NCBI RefSeq assembly: GCF_035917275.1
Contig: NZ_CP108509.1
Span: 186,001 to 250,000, forward strand
Length of the DNA: 64,000 nucleotides
Direction: 5' to 3'
Source: Streptomyces sp. NBC_01237
Lineage (GTDB): Bacteria > Actinomycetota > Actinomycetes > Streptomycetales > Streptomycetaceae
Part shown: piece by piece, positions 42,652-51,320 of the stretch
How positions within the stretch are numbered: the stretch's first letter is position 1
Layout of the letters: each line of letters opens with the position of its first letter
The notes under the pieces: model-generated
What the model was told of the DNA's origin: nothing
Seen by the model: only the letters and a program-made list of their open reading frames with translations
The model's database searches: none
Program-made: the position numbers and the translations under genes

Positions 42652-43898
42652 GGGATGAGCCGTTTCTGGGCGGCGACGGGCAGGTGGGTCATCCCGGAGA
42701 TGAAGTAGGAGCGCAGGTGCTCCGGTTCGCCGGCCAGGTCGAGGGAGTCGAACCGGTGAAGGAGTTCCTCGAAGAAGACGCGCAGGGTCAGGCGGGCCAG
42801 CGGGGCGCCGATGCAGAAGTGCGGGCCGAATCCGAAGGCGATCTGGCGCTTGGCGTTGGGGCGGGTGATGTCGAAGGTGTGCGGGTCGGCGAACTGGGCG
42901 GCGTCCCGGTTGGCCGACCCGATCCACGCGACGACCGCTGCGCCGGCCGGGATGACGCCGCCCGCGACGGGGACGTCGGCCGTGGCGTAGCGCATGAAGT
43001 TGCAGGCGGCCGAGGTCCAGCGCAGCCCTTCCTCGACCAGGTTGGGGATCAGGGTCGGGTCGGCCTGGGCCTTGCCGAACTGTTCGGGCCACTCGATGAG
43101 GGCCTGCACGGTGCCGGAGACGGTGTGCGGGGTCGTCACGTTGGCGCCCAGCAGGATGCTGTAGCCGTCGAGCGCGATCTCCTGGTCGCTCAGCGGTGTC
43201 CCGCCGGGGCGCACGCTCATCAGGTGATGGAGCAGGCTGTCGTCCTCGGCTCCGGAGTCGCGGCGGACCTTGACCCACTCGGTGACGTATCCGACGAGTT
43301 CGTGGTGGGAGATGGCCAGGGTGGCGGCTTCGCTGCCGAGCTGGAAGTGCGGGTCGGAGGGGGCCGCCACCATGGCGGTGAGCTGGACGAGTTCTTCCCA
43401 GTCCTTCTCGGGGATGCCCAGCAGCGGGCCGGTGACGATCGCCGGGAGGAGCAGGGCCTTCTCGGCCAGGTCGAACACCTCGCCGTCCAGGGCCGGCTCC
43501 AGGAAGCGGGTCACCGACCGGCGGATGGAGTCCTCCCAGGACTTGACCGCGCGGGCGGTGAGCTTGGAGCCCAGCGGCCTGCGGACCTCGGTGTGCCGGG
43601 GCGGGTCGGTGGAGGTGAGCAGCACACCAGCGGCGACGTCGTCCTGGCCGAGGTGGGTGGGCACGGTGCCGCGTTCGGAGGTGAACTCGCGGTGGTCGCC
43701 CAGGACGCGGCACACGTCCTCGTAGCGGGTGACCGACCAGAATTCGCGTCCGTCGGGCAGGACCTGGTGGTGCAGGGGCGCCTTGGCGCGCATGACGTCC
43801 CAGACGGGGTGCGGGTCGCCCGTACCGTAGAGGTCGAGGTCGAACAGGTCGACGGTGTCGAGGTCGAGGTCGCGCGCGGGGCCCGGCGTCAGTCTCAT
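42648..43898 (-). CDS. Cytochrome P450, probably acting on a PCP-bound amino acid
   Basis: ATG 43898 gives 416 residues. The haem loop is FGFGPHFCIGAPLARL and the ExxR motif is EEGLRW. The I-helix reads LLGANVTTPHT, without the normal acidic residue before the Thr. The gene overlaps the free PCP gene upstream (ATGA) and the Cys-thioesterase gene downstream (ATGA). This PCP-P450-thioesterase order resembles the NovH/NovI and NikP1/NikQ systems that beta-hydroxylate Tyr or His on a carrier protein. I infer the same kind of reaction, with unknown amino acid. Confidence 0.85.
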   Translation of the reverse strand: MRLTPGPARDLDLDTVDLFDLDLYGTGDPHPVWDVMRAKAPLHHQVLPDGREFWSVTRYEDVCRVLGDHREFTSERGTVPTHLGQDDVAAGVLLTSTDPPRHTEVRRPLGSKLTARAVKSWEDSIRRSVTRFLEPALDGEVFDLAEKALLLPAIVTGPLLGIPEKDWEELVQLTAMVAAPSDPHFQLGSEAATLAISHHELVGYVTEWVKVRRDSGAEDDSLLHHLMSVRPGGTPLSDQEIALDGYSILLGANVTTPHTVSGTVQALIEWPEQFGKAQADPTLIPNLVEEGLRWTSAACNFMRYATADVPVAGGVIPAGAAVVAWIGSANRDAAQFADPHTFDITRPNAKRQIAFGFGPHFCIGAPLARLTLRVFFEELLHRFDSLDLAGEPEHLRSYFISGMTHLPVAAQKRLIP

Positions 43899-44209
43899 GT
43901 GCCGGACCTCCCTTTCTCGATCAGTCCGGCGACGCGGGCCGGGGTCTGCGCCAGGTAGAAGTCGCGCACGGAGAGCTGGACGCCGTAGTCGCGCGCCACC
44001 CGTTCGATGATCTTGATGCCGGTCAGCGAGTTGCCGCCGAGGGCGAAGAAGTCGTCCTCCGCCCCGATCTCGGGGCAGTTGAGGAGTTCCCCCCACAGCG
44101 CGGCGATCTCGTCCACCAGCGGCACCGGGCCGCCCGAGGGCGCGTCATGGCGTTGTGCTGTCTCGTCCTGTCCACCTCGCGGGTGGATCACCTGCGGCAC
44201 CGGTTCCAT
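43895..44209 (-). CDS. Free-standing peptidyl carrier protein
   Basis: ATG 44209 after AAGGAA gives 104 residues. The carrier domain shows DDFFALGGNSLTGIKIIERVARDYG, with the phosphopantetheine Ser in GGNSL. The N-terminal 30 residues are a polar linker. It has no A domain attached; the nearest is the separate gene at 45575-47092. It is cotranscribed with the P450 and is its likely substrate carrier. Confidence 0.88.
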   Translation of the reverse strand: MEPVPQVIHPRGGQDETAQRHDAPSGGPVPLVDEIAALWGELLNCPEIGAEDDFFALGGNSLTGIKIIERVARDYGVQLSVRDFYLAQTPARVAGLIEKGRSGT

Positions 44210-45077
44210 GGTCAATGTTTCCTTCCTCCGCCGGTCGGGAGTTCCCTCTCGGTCGGTCTCTTGCGCCCTGACGTGATGGGCGGTCATCTTCTTTGTGGCC
44301 ACGGGGACTTGGTGCGCCGTCCCGCCGGCGGGACACGATCGCCTCATGGCCGGAGTGTCGCCCGCCGGGGCCCTGCCCATCCCGGTCCCGGCACCTGCCA
44401 CGTCGCCGCCGGGCGGTGGGGTTGAGCGTGGCCGGGCCGGCTTGCGCACCGCCACCACACCGACGGGTCCGTTCGGAACCGGTGGGGCAGCTCCAGCAGG
44501 GCCGGCAAGGTTCTCGGATCCTCGGACCACAGCAGAGCGGGCCCTCGGTCACCGTTGGCCGCCACGCACAGGACCAGCTCTTCGACGAAGGACTGCATCG
44601 GCCGGCTCAGAGCTCGCCGTCCAGGCACAGTCATCCGATCTCACCGCAAGTCCGGGCGATGCGGGATGAATAAGGCATGCGCGGTGCCGCGGTGTCCGGA
44701 CACCTTGAGAGAAAGAGAGGAGCTTTACGAGCGGCTCTGCGGCCGCGGTGCGGATTCTGCCGCCCTGACGTCGGTCCCGGCAGCCACGTGTTCGCGCGTC
44801 ATCCGGCGCCCGTCGGCAGCCCGTCAGAGAGCCGTGCACGCCGGAGGCGGAACGCCCCCGACGCCCCGGCCACGGCCATCGTGCCGCCGGCGGGGTCCGG
44901 GCGCCACGTGACCGAATGCTTCTCTTTCCCGGTCACTGATATTCCGGACAGCTTCCCGTGGTCTATTACTCACGAAGTCATACACCCCTTCCCCTGCATG
45001 ATTCCTGCATTCTGAGACCTTTGAACCACGGACTCGGGAACTCACCGTGGGCGGACTTCTTCCCGCGTACCCACAGG
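44210..45077. other. Long leader/intergenic region inside the NRPS cluster
   Basis: Nearly 900 bases lie between the free PCP gene and the short peptide gene. A perfect 16-base palindrome, GTCCCGCCGGCGGGAC, sits at 44319-44334. A minus-strand frame near 44600-44350 contains MQSFVEELVLCVAANGDRGPALLWSEDP, briefly protein-like but unassigned; it could be a decayed regulator. No other feature is supported. Confidence 0.4.
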
Positions 45078-45236
45078 TCATTCCGGGATAAGACCCCAGC
45101 CGCTGTCGTTGCCGGGCGCGGCGGAGGACGTCGTCCGGATCTCGGCGCTGCCGGTCTCGGCGGTTGCGGTACCGGCGACGGCACCGATCATCAGCGCGCA
45201 GAGGACCGTGACCACGAACACGCGAGCAGACTTCAT
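45078..45236 (-). CDS. Short secreted peptide, 52 residues
   Basis: The ATG at 45236 has a good GGGAG ribosome site five bases upstream. The peptide starts with a signal (MKSARVFVVTVLCALMIGAVAGTATA), followed by a roughly 26-residue mature part rich in Ser, Thr and Ala that ends NDSGWGLIPE. No Cys is in the mature part. It lies inside the NRPS cluster between a free A domain and a free PCP gene. Its role is unknown: a signalling peptide, a surface peptide or an unrelated insertion are all possible. Confidence 0.6.
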   Translation of the reverse strand: MKSARVFVVTVLCALMIGAVAGTATAETGSAEIRTTSSAAPGNDSGWGLIPE

Positions 45237-45261
45237 GACTTCTCCCAGAATTCAGAGTGAC

Positions 45262-45302
45262 GAATGTTCGAAAGTCCCGTCCGGCGTTGTCCGGCCGTTC
45301 CC
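45262..45302. promoter_or_regulatory. Weak third copy of the cluster promoter motif
   Basis: Upstream of the 52-residue peptide gene, GAAAGTCCCGTCCGG and, six bases on, CCGGCC resemble the motif found at 47951-48000. The match is loose and may be chance. The remainder of 45303-45574 holds nothing recognised. Confidence 0.25.
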
Positions 45303-45574
45303 CTTCCGCTGTTCCAGGATGGTGGGCGCCCGTCCCGTAATCCACAGACGGAACCATTCACCAAGTTCCCCGGCACCAAAGCGGGGGGTGAACGAAACAC
45401 CCCTGCGGTATCAAACAACGGCAATACGGATGGTCATGCCTGTCCGGAGCCCTGCCGCTGCGTATACCGGCGGGGTGTGGGCCGGAGGACGCGCCTCACC
45501 GCGCCCGACGCCCCCAAAGAGGCCTTCAGCCGCCGGCAGATGCCGAGATCACCACAGCCGGACGCGGCAACGCC

Positions 45575-47092
45575 TCAGCTCCGGCTCACCGAAGGCTCCT
45601 GGAACATCTCCCGGAGTTTCGCCCGGTCGATCTTCCCGTTCCGCGTAGACGGGAGCTCCTCCCGTTCAATGAAGTGCCGGGGGACCATGAACCGGGGCAG
45701 ACCGGAGGCACACGCACGGATCAGGTCGTCCCGATCGACCTCCGCACCGGTCGCGCGGGTGTAGTACGCCGCCAGCTGCGTGGACGCGGCAACCCTGACC
45801 CCGACGACCGCGGCTCGGCGGACACCGGCGACCTGGGCGATCACGGACTCCACCTCACCCGGTTCGACTCGGTAGCCGTTCACCTTGAGCTGGTCGTCGA
45901 GCCTGGAGACGAAATGGAAGTCGGTGCCGTCGAACATGACCAGGTCTCCGCTGAAATAGCAGCGCCGCATGCGGCCGTCCCGGTGTTCGGCCTCCCTGAA
46001 TCGCCGCGCGGTGAGCGCGTCGTCACCGGCGTACCCGATCCCGACGCAATTCCCGGCGATGACCAGCTCTCGGGTCTCGCCGGCCGTGAACGGGCGCAGC
46101 TGTCCGTCCACGTGGCACAGCAGCTCCGCATCGACGACAGCGGTGCCGATGGGCGGCCGGTCGGGCCAGCCGGTGACGTCGCCCGTCAGCCGGTACTGAG
46201 TGACCACATGCGTCTCGCTCGGCCCGTACTGATTCACCAGCGTCAGGTCACCGTCGGCGCAGAACTTCCGCACCTCCTCGTTGATCACCAACTGTTCGCC
46301 CGCCACCGAGATCTCCCGCAGACTCGGGGTTCTCACGCCCGCGACACACGCGGCGGTGGCCAGTCCGTGCAGTCCGACCACCGGCTGGAAGAGCCGGGCG
46401 ACATCGTGCTCGCGAATGATGTCGACCAAGGTGAAGGGATCCAGCCTGTCCTGATCGTTCACCACGATCAGGGTCGCACCGGCCAGCCAGGTCGCCACCG
46501 TGTCCTCATAGACCATGTCGAACCCGATGGACGACATGTGCAGCGTGTTCGGGGGCCGGTCGTGGCTCCACCGCTGGACATGCCAGTTGCCCAGATCCGC
46601 CAGAACGACCGGCGGCACCGCGACAGCCTTGGGTTCGCCTGTCGACCCGGAGGTGGGGATGACGTAGCAGAGCGGTCCGGTCGTGACCTCGTCCCGTCGC
46701 GTTCCCCGAATCGATCGGAAGGTGTGCTCGGCGACACCCGCTTCGACCGGTGCGCATTCGTCGGCCCGCAGGATCATGGCGCAGCCGGCGCTGCTCACCA
46801 GTTTGCCGGTCCAGGCGGCCGGCATGGCCGGATCGATGGACAGCACGCCGGCTCCGACGCGCCACACACCCAGCACCGCCGCGCAACGGGACCACGAGCG
46901 GGTCGAATGCACGTCGACGACGTCACCGGGGCCGATGCCGTGTTCGGCGAGGCCGCCGGCGATCTCGGCCGACATTTCGTCGAGTTCGGCGTAGGTATGG
47001 GCGACGCCGTCGTCGATGACCGCGACCGCGTCCCGGTGCCGGGCGATGGAGTCGACCAGCGTCCGGATCAGAGAGACATCGAGGTTACTCAT
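45575..47092 (-). CDS. Free-standing NRPS adenylation domain (A1)
   Basis: ATG 47092, overlapping the PhyH gene stop, gives 505 residues. Core motifs are YVIPTSGSTGEPKAVAV (A3), FDMVYEDTVATWLAG (A4), NQYGPSETHVV (A5), YFSGDLV (A7), FHFVSRLDDQLKVNGYRVEPGEVE (A8) and LPSTRNGKIDR with the catalytic Lys (A10). No PCP is attached. Pocket residues I can read are Asp, Met and Glu near the start and Gln, Val and Val near A5; I cannot match them to a known substrate. It probably loads the free PCP at 43895 or 48282. A YGPSETH A5 with FQPVV before it is atypical of modular A domains. Confidence 0.88.
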   Translation of the reverse strand: MSNLDVSLIRTLVDSIARHRDAVAVIDDGVAHTYAELDEMSAEIAGGLAEHGIGPGDVVDVHSTRSWSRCAAVLGVWRVGAGVLSIDPAMPAAWTGKLVSSAGCAMILRADECAPVEAGVAEHTFRSIRGTRRDEVTTGPLCYVIPTSGSTGEPKAVAVPPVVLADLGNWHVQRWSHDRPPNTLHMSSIGFDMVYEDTVATWLAGATLIVVNDQDRLDPFTLVDIIREHDVARLFQPVVGLHGLATAACVAGVRTPSLREISVAGEQLVINEEVRKFCADGDLTLVNQYGPSETHVVTQYRLTGDVTGWPDRPPIGTAVVDAELLCHVDGQLRPFTAGETRELVIAGNCVGIGYAGDDALTARRFREAEHRDGRMRRCYFSGDLVMFDGTDFHFVSRLDDQLKVNGYRVEPGEVESVIAQVAGVRRAAVVGVRVAASTQLAAYYTRATGAEVDRDDLIRACASGLPRFMVPRHFIEREELPSTRNGKIDRAKLREMFQEPSVSRS

Positions 47093-47889
47093 GCGATCAG
47101 ACCGCCGTCGACGAGTTCCAGCGGCCGGCAGTCGCGCGACGCGACGAACTCCGGGTGCGGACTGGGCACTTCGCGCAATTCGTTGTCGACGCTGTTGTAG
47201 CTGACGAACGCCATGGTCCGGTCGGTCGGCGACATGTTCGCACCGGATCCGTGTGCGATGCAGGGGTGGAAGAACAGCAGGCTTCCAGCACGTCCGACAA
47301 TGGACCGGATCTCCGACTCCGCGGTCACCCTGGCCATCTGTTCGGCGTCCAGCGCGAACTTCAGCTTCGCCGAAAGGTCGGCCTCCCATGGCGACGTGCT
47401 CTCGGGCCCGGGACGCCACGGGGCTATCGCGCCGTTTCGATGCGAACCAGGAACGACCAGCAGCGGGCCGTTGTGCTCGGTCGCGTCGTCCAGCAGCAGC
47501 GCGACATTGACCGCCCGCGGCTCCGGCATACCATCCTTGGGCCCCCAGACGCTGTAGTCCTGGTGCCATTGCCACACTTCTCCGCGAAGCGCCTGCTTGG
47601 CGTTGACCTTGCACTGGAACACATGCACCTTGCTGTCCAGCAGCTCCTCCGCCGCGGAAAGCAGCTCGGGCAGTCGCACCAGCCTGGAGAACAGCGCACC
47701 CGTGGTGTGGCAGCCGTGGATGCCCCGCACCGTGGTCCCGTCCTCCTCGAAGATCCGTCCAGGGTGCTCGGTCCCGTAGAGATCGGTCACCTCACGTCGC
47801 AGAGCGGCGATATCGCCCGCATCGAAGACGTCTTCGAGGAGCAGGAACCCTTCGGACCGGTATTCTGCTGTCTGACTTTCAGTGAGCAT
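47089..47889 (-). CDS. Phytanoyl-CoA dioxygenase (PhyH)-family oxygenase
   Basis: The protein is 266 residues. The Fe(II) facial triad is visible: VWQWHQDYSVW (His109, Asp111) and HPCIAHGSGANMS (His213), followed by Arg224 for 2-oxoglutarate. GPLLVVPGSHRNG is a PhyH hallmark. EctD and several amino-acid hydroxylases of natural-product clusters belong here. It overlaps the A1 gene by four bases, so it probably hydroxylates the free or carrier-bound amino acid handled by A1. Its own promoter region carries a motif shared with the oxygenase gene at 51321. Confidence 0.87.
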   Translation of the reverse strand: MLTESQTAEYRSEGFLLLEDVFDAGDIAALRREVTDLYGTEHPGRIFEEDGTTVRGIHGCHTTGALFSRLVRLPELLSAAEELLDSKVHVFQCKVNAKQALRGEVWQWHQDYSVWGPKDGMPEPRAVNVALLLDDATEHNGPLLVVPGSHRNGAIAPWRPGPESTSPWEADLSAKLKFALDAEQMARVTAESEIRSIVGRAGSLLFFHPCIAHGSGANMSPTDRTMAFVSYNSVDNELREVPSPHPEFVASRDCRPLELVDGGLIA

Positions 47890-47950
47890 AATGCGATGAC
47901 CTCTCTGCCTGATTCTCCTGGCTGATGTAAATCGTTACGCAGGTATGTTC

Positions 47951-48000
47951 GGAAAGGAAAGAGTTCTGTCCGGGCAGAACCGGCCAGGACGCTTTGCGAT
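47951..48000. promoter_or_regulatory. Conserved motif upstream of the PhyH gene
   Basis: It contains the inverted repeat GTTCTGTCCGGGCAGAAC (47963-47980) followed by CGGCCAGGACGCTTT. Nearly the same block precedes the oxygenase gene at 52310. It lies about 75 bases before the PhyH start, in an otherwise gene-free interval (47890-48281), so an operator or activator site is likely. Confidence 0.5.
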
Positions 48001-48281
48001 AGAGCGCCCGCATGGCGTCACAGTCTCGATCCCCATTCGTCCCCGCTTCGCGCTCCGCAGGACGATGGACTACCGAGGAACGAGTACCGGCCTCCACGGA
48101 TTTCGCCACCGGCATCGCGTCGCCGTGGTCGCCGAGGAGATGACTCCCCAGGCGGACGGAGGCATCGCCCACCGATCGCATCTGCGTCGGGGCAAGCCTC
48201 GCGGTTTCACCGTCGGAGAACGTGGAATCAGCCTGCCTCTCGAACATCTCCCGGTCGTGGCGGCCGTCGTTCCCGGCGGTG

Positions 48282-48554
48282 TTACGGGGTGAGGGCGGCG
48301 TGGGAGTCGATGTAGGCGGCGATCGACGCCACGGTCGGGTTGAGGAACATCTGGTCCATGGGGACCTCGGCGCCCAGTTCCTCGATGAACGCGCCCTGAA
48401 TCCTGACCATGATCAGGGACTGGCCGCCCAGGGCGAAGAAATCGTCGTCCGACGTGATGTCGTCACGCTGGAGTTCCCGGCACCAGATGGCGCGGACACG
48501 GTCGGCGGTCATCGCGTTCCTCTCGTTTGCTGTCATGGCCAAGGGCCTTTTCAT
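48282..48554 (-). CDS. Free-standing peptidyl carrier protein
   Basis: ATG 48554 overlaps the stop of the A-domain gene (ATGA), giving 90 residues; ATG 48536 is an alternative. The carrier core is DDFFALGGQSLIMVRIQGAF with the phosphopantetheine Ser in GGQSL. The translational coupling makes it the natural partner of the preceding free A domain. No condensation domain is attached, so the loaded residue must be transferred to the NRPS line in trans. Confidence 0.88.
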   Translation of the reverse strand: MKRPLAMTANERNAMTADRVRAIWCRELQRDDITSDDDFFALGGQSLIMVRIQGAFIEELGAEVPMDQMFLNPTVASIAAYIDSHAALTP

Positions 48555-50137
48555 GCCGCGGAGTTGCTGTCGGCGCTCTGGGTGCGGCAGATGTCCGCCA
48601 GGGCGGCGCGGTCGACCTTTCCGTGCGGGCTCAGCGGAATGCGCGGGATGTTCGTGAACCGGGACGGCACCATGTTCCGCGGCAGAGTCCACAGCAGACG
48701 GGTGCGCAGGTCGTCCTCGGCGAGGTCCTTGCCCGCGGGAACGACGAACGCGTTCAGTTCGGCTTCGCCGCCGTCGTCGTAGGTGGCCACCACGGCCGCC
48801 TCGCGGACGCCGGCCAGCCTGCCCAGAGCGCGTTCGATGTCGGTGGGGTCGATCCGCATGCCCCGCACCTTGACCTGGGCGTCCATCCGGCCGACGACGA
48901 CGAGTTCACCGCTGTCGTCGATCCGGCCGCGGTCTCCCGTGCGGTACAGGCGCAGCGGCGTCCCCTCGATGTCGATGGTCGTGAACTTGGCGTTCTCGGG
49001 GCCGCCGGCGCCCAGGTAGCCCGCGCCGACGCCGGCCCCGGAGATGCAGATCTCGCCGTACTGGCCCGCCTCGACCTCGCGCAGTTCGGCGTCCAGAAGG
49101 TGGATGGCGGTGTTGTGGGCAGGCCTGCCGACCGGGGCGATGTCGTGCTCGCCAGGCCGGTAGCGGGCCAGGTCGTAGGAAGTGGCGACGTCCGTGCACT
49201 CGGCGACGCCGTACTGGTGGAGCAGGGTGCAGGTGGTGCCCGGGCGGCGCGCGAAGTGGGCGAGGCGTTCACTCTTCAGCGCCTCCCCACCGAACAGTAT
49301 GTAGTCGAGCCGGGCGAGGGCGTCGCCGCCGCGCGCGTTCTCCCAGTCGACCAGCAGGTACAGGGTGCTGGAGGCGCAGTGCACGACGCGGACGTCGTAC
49401 TGGTTGAGCATGCGGTAGGCCAGCATGGCGTCGAAGCTGCGGCTGGCCATCAGGTGCTGGGTGGCGCCGCAGAACAGTGGTGTCATCAGGGCGCGCTGGG
49501 ACAGGTCGAAGCCGAAGGCGGAGACGACCAGGTTGTGGGAGCCGGGGTGCAGGCCGTACTCGAGCTGGAGCCAGTTCATCAGGTTGAACCAGCCCTCGTG
49601 GCGGACCGCGGTCAGCTTGGGGGTGCCGGTCGAGCCGGAGGTGAACACCGCGTAGCAGAGGTCGTCGCCGGTGATGTGGACGTCGGGGGCGGTCGCCGGG
49701 AGGGTCGCGAGGTGGCCTGCGAGCTGTTCGAGGTCCATGACCTCGACGCCCGCGGACTCGACCATCGCGGCCGTCGCCGGGGAGGCCACGATCAGGGCGA
49801 GGCCGGGCACCTGCCCGAGCAGCAGCCGCAGGCGGGCCGCGGGGTAGGCGGGGTCGAACGGCACGTAGGCCGCCCCGGCCTTCAGGGTGCCGAGGATGGC
49901 GACGATCATGTCGATCGAGTAGTCGAGGCAGACGCCGACCTTCGCGCCGCGGCCGTGGCCGCGTGCGATGAGCAGGTGCGCGAACCGGTTGGCCCGCGCG
50001 TCGAGGTCCGCGTACGTCACCTGCCGGCCGGACCAGACGACGGCGGCGGCACCGGGGGTGGCCCGCACGTGCTCCTCGAAGCGGCGGTGGACGACGGGCG
50101 AGGGCGGCAGAGCCACCCGCTTTCCCTGAAGGATCAT
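48551..50137 (-). CDS. Free-standing NRPS adenylation domain (A2)
   Basis: ATG 50137 follows GGAG at seven bases; the protein is 528 residues. Motifs are AVFTSGSTGTPKLTAV (A3), GFDLSQRALMTPL (A4), HQYGVAECTDV (A5), LYRTGDRG (A7), VVGRMDAQVKVRGMRIDP (A8) and PLSPHGKVDRAAL (A10, catalytic Lys). A FDLSQ A4 and GVAECTD A5 are unusual, and the pocket matches no code I know well. It is coupled to the free PCP gene and should charge that protein. Upstream in the operon are two non-haem oxygenase genes that may make or modify its amino acid. Confidence 0.88.
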   Translation of the reverse strand: MILQGKRVALPPSPVVHRRFEEHVRATPGAAAVVWSGRQVTYADLDARANRFAHLLIARGHGRGAKVGVCLDYSIDMIVAILGTLKAGAAYVPFDPAYPAARLRLLLGQVPGLALIVASPATAAMVESAGVEVMDLEQLAGHLATLPATAPDVHITGDDLCYAVFTSGSTGTPKLTAVRHEGWFNLMNWLQLEYGLHPGSHNLVVSAFGFDLSQRALMTPLFCGATQHLMASRSFDAMLAYRMLNQYDVRVVHCASSTLYLLVDWENARGGDALARLDYILFGGEALKSERLAHFARRPGTTCTLLHQYGVAECTDVATSYDLARYRPGEHDIAPVGRPAHNTAIHLLDAELREVEAGQYGEICISGAGVGAGYLGAGGPENAKFTTIDIEGTPLRLYRTGDRGRIDDSGELVVVGRMDAQVKVRGMRIDPTDIERALGRLAGVREAAVVATYDDGGEAELNAFVVPAGKDLAEDDLRTRLLWTLPRNMVPSRFTNIPRIPLSPHGKVDRAALADICRTQSADSNSAA

Positions 50138-50352
50138 CTACTGACTCCGATGTGCGAGGTGTCCGGTCGGTGGGCCGCCGCGGGGCAGGGGGTCCGCCCC
50201 GGGGGCGCCGGGGCGGTGCGCGCTCCGGCGTTCGGCGCTCGCCGGTATCCGGGCCGGGCCGCCCGGGCCGCATACACCCGCCGGGAGCAGCCGGCGGGCG
50301 GGCCGGGCGCCGCAGGGGCCCGGATGCGGGACCCTACGGCCTGACAGTGCGT

Positions 50353-50409
50353 CAGTCCGTTGCGGCGGGGCGGCGTTCAGTCCGTTGCGGCGGGGCGGCG
50401 TTCAGTCCG
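50353..50409. repeat. 25-bp direct repeat upstream of the A2 gene
   Basis: A 25-base unit beginning CAGTCCGTTGCGGCG occurs at 50353 and 50378 and restarts for 7 bases at 50403. It lies in the roughly 350-base spacer (50138-50485) between the PF10014 oxygenase gene and the A2 gene, where no gene is seen. It may affect the transcript or be a duplication by slippage. Confidence 0.85.
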
Positions 50410-50485
50410 CCGCGATGGACTCGCGCACGCTCCGCGACGCGGGCCGGTCCAGTTCGGTTCGACGTGCTCCAGGCGCTCGGCGGTC

Positions 50486-51262
50486 TCAGATGTGCTGCCG
50501 CATCGGGGTGAAGTCGACCAGGACCACCGCACGCTCGCCCGTCTCCGGGCCGGACCCGCGCCGGATGGGGGACACGTAGTGGCTGACCTTCTCGTCGGTG
50601 ACGCCGTAGGACTCCAGCGGCTTGGTCAGTTCGAACTCGGCCAGAGCCTCGCCCTCGGGCACCTCCTCGGGCAGCTTGCCCCGGTACTTCGGCGGCGCGA
50701 TCACGTTCGAGCCGCCGACGACATTGCGGCGATAGACCAGGTGCGCGAAGACGAACGGCTCGCCGTCCTGGTGGAGCTCATTGGGCGAGGAGATGGCCTC
50801 GTGCCCGGGAGCGTCCACCGCCAGCTTGATCAGATGCACCCCGACGTGCAGCGGGAACGCCGCGTCGTCCCGCGACCATCGCGTCTGGGCGAAGTCGAAG
50901 GACAGGATCTCGTGGATGATCGGGTTGTTCCGGGCTGTTTCACTCATGGCGGGCAGCTTGCGGACCACGCCGACATAGTCGGGGTTGTGGTCGGCCTGCC
51001 AGTAACCGTTCATCCAACCCTGCTCGCCGAGGTGCGTGTCCGGAATCCAGCTGAACTCTCGCGACCAGGGGAGGAAAATGCCGCGGGCGTAGCGTCGGTT
51101 ACGCCCTTCCTCCGTCGCATAGGGGTCCGGTGGCAGGTCGACGAACTCGGCGCGAAGGCTCTGGAAGGAAGCATCGGATTCGGCTATCCCGAATTCCTCG
51201 GCGAGGTCCCAGCGCGCGAATCCGTTCTCGACGAGGGCGGGCGATTCGGTCAGTGTCTGCAT
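50486..51262 (-). CDS. PF10014-type 2-oxoglutarate/Fe(II) amino-acid hydroxylase
   Basis: ATG 51262 after GGGGA gives 258 residues. The iron site is NELHQDGEPFVFAHLVYRRN (His164, Asp166) with a distal His228 (KVSHYVSPI) and Arg residues at 243-244 for 2-oxoglutarate. This sequence pattern belongs to the 2OG-Fe_Oxy_2 family, whose characterised members hydroxylate free aliphatic amino acids such as isoleucine, or citrulline at C4 (GetI of the GE81112 pathway). A free L-amino acid is therefore the likely substrate here. It is between another oxygenase gene and the A2/PCP pair. Confidence 0.85.
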   Translation of the reverse strand: MQTLTESPALVENGFARWDLAEEFGIAESDASFQSLRAEFVDLPPDPYATEEGRNRRYARGIFLPWSREFSWIPDTHLGEQGWMNGYWQADHNPDYVGVVRKLPAMSETARNNPIIHEILSFDFAQTRWSRDDAAFPLHVGVHLIKLAVDAPGHEAISSPNELHQDGEPFVFAHLVYRRNVVGGSNVIAPPKYRGKLPEEVPEGEALAEFELTKPLESYGVTDEKVSHYVSPIRRGSGPETGERAVVLVDFTPMRQHI

Positions 51263-51320
51263 GACTGTCCCCAAGCAGTGGTCGTGATGGGTGGACTGTG
51301 GTGGCCGACGGTTCGGGCCG

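Noticed and set aside
44344..44634. A minus-strand frame with a short protein-like stretch in the NRPS cluster gap
   Set aside because: Only about 40 residues look plausible, the rest is low-complexity, and no family could be named; left as a note in the gap entry.
47879..48247. A 122-codon minus-strand frame upstream of the PhyH gene
   Set aside because: No domain or ribosome site, and it spans a region with promoter-like repeats; more likely leader DNA.
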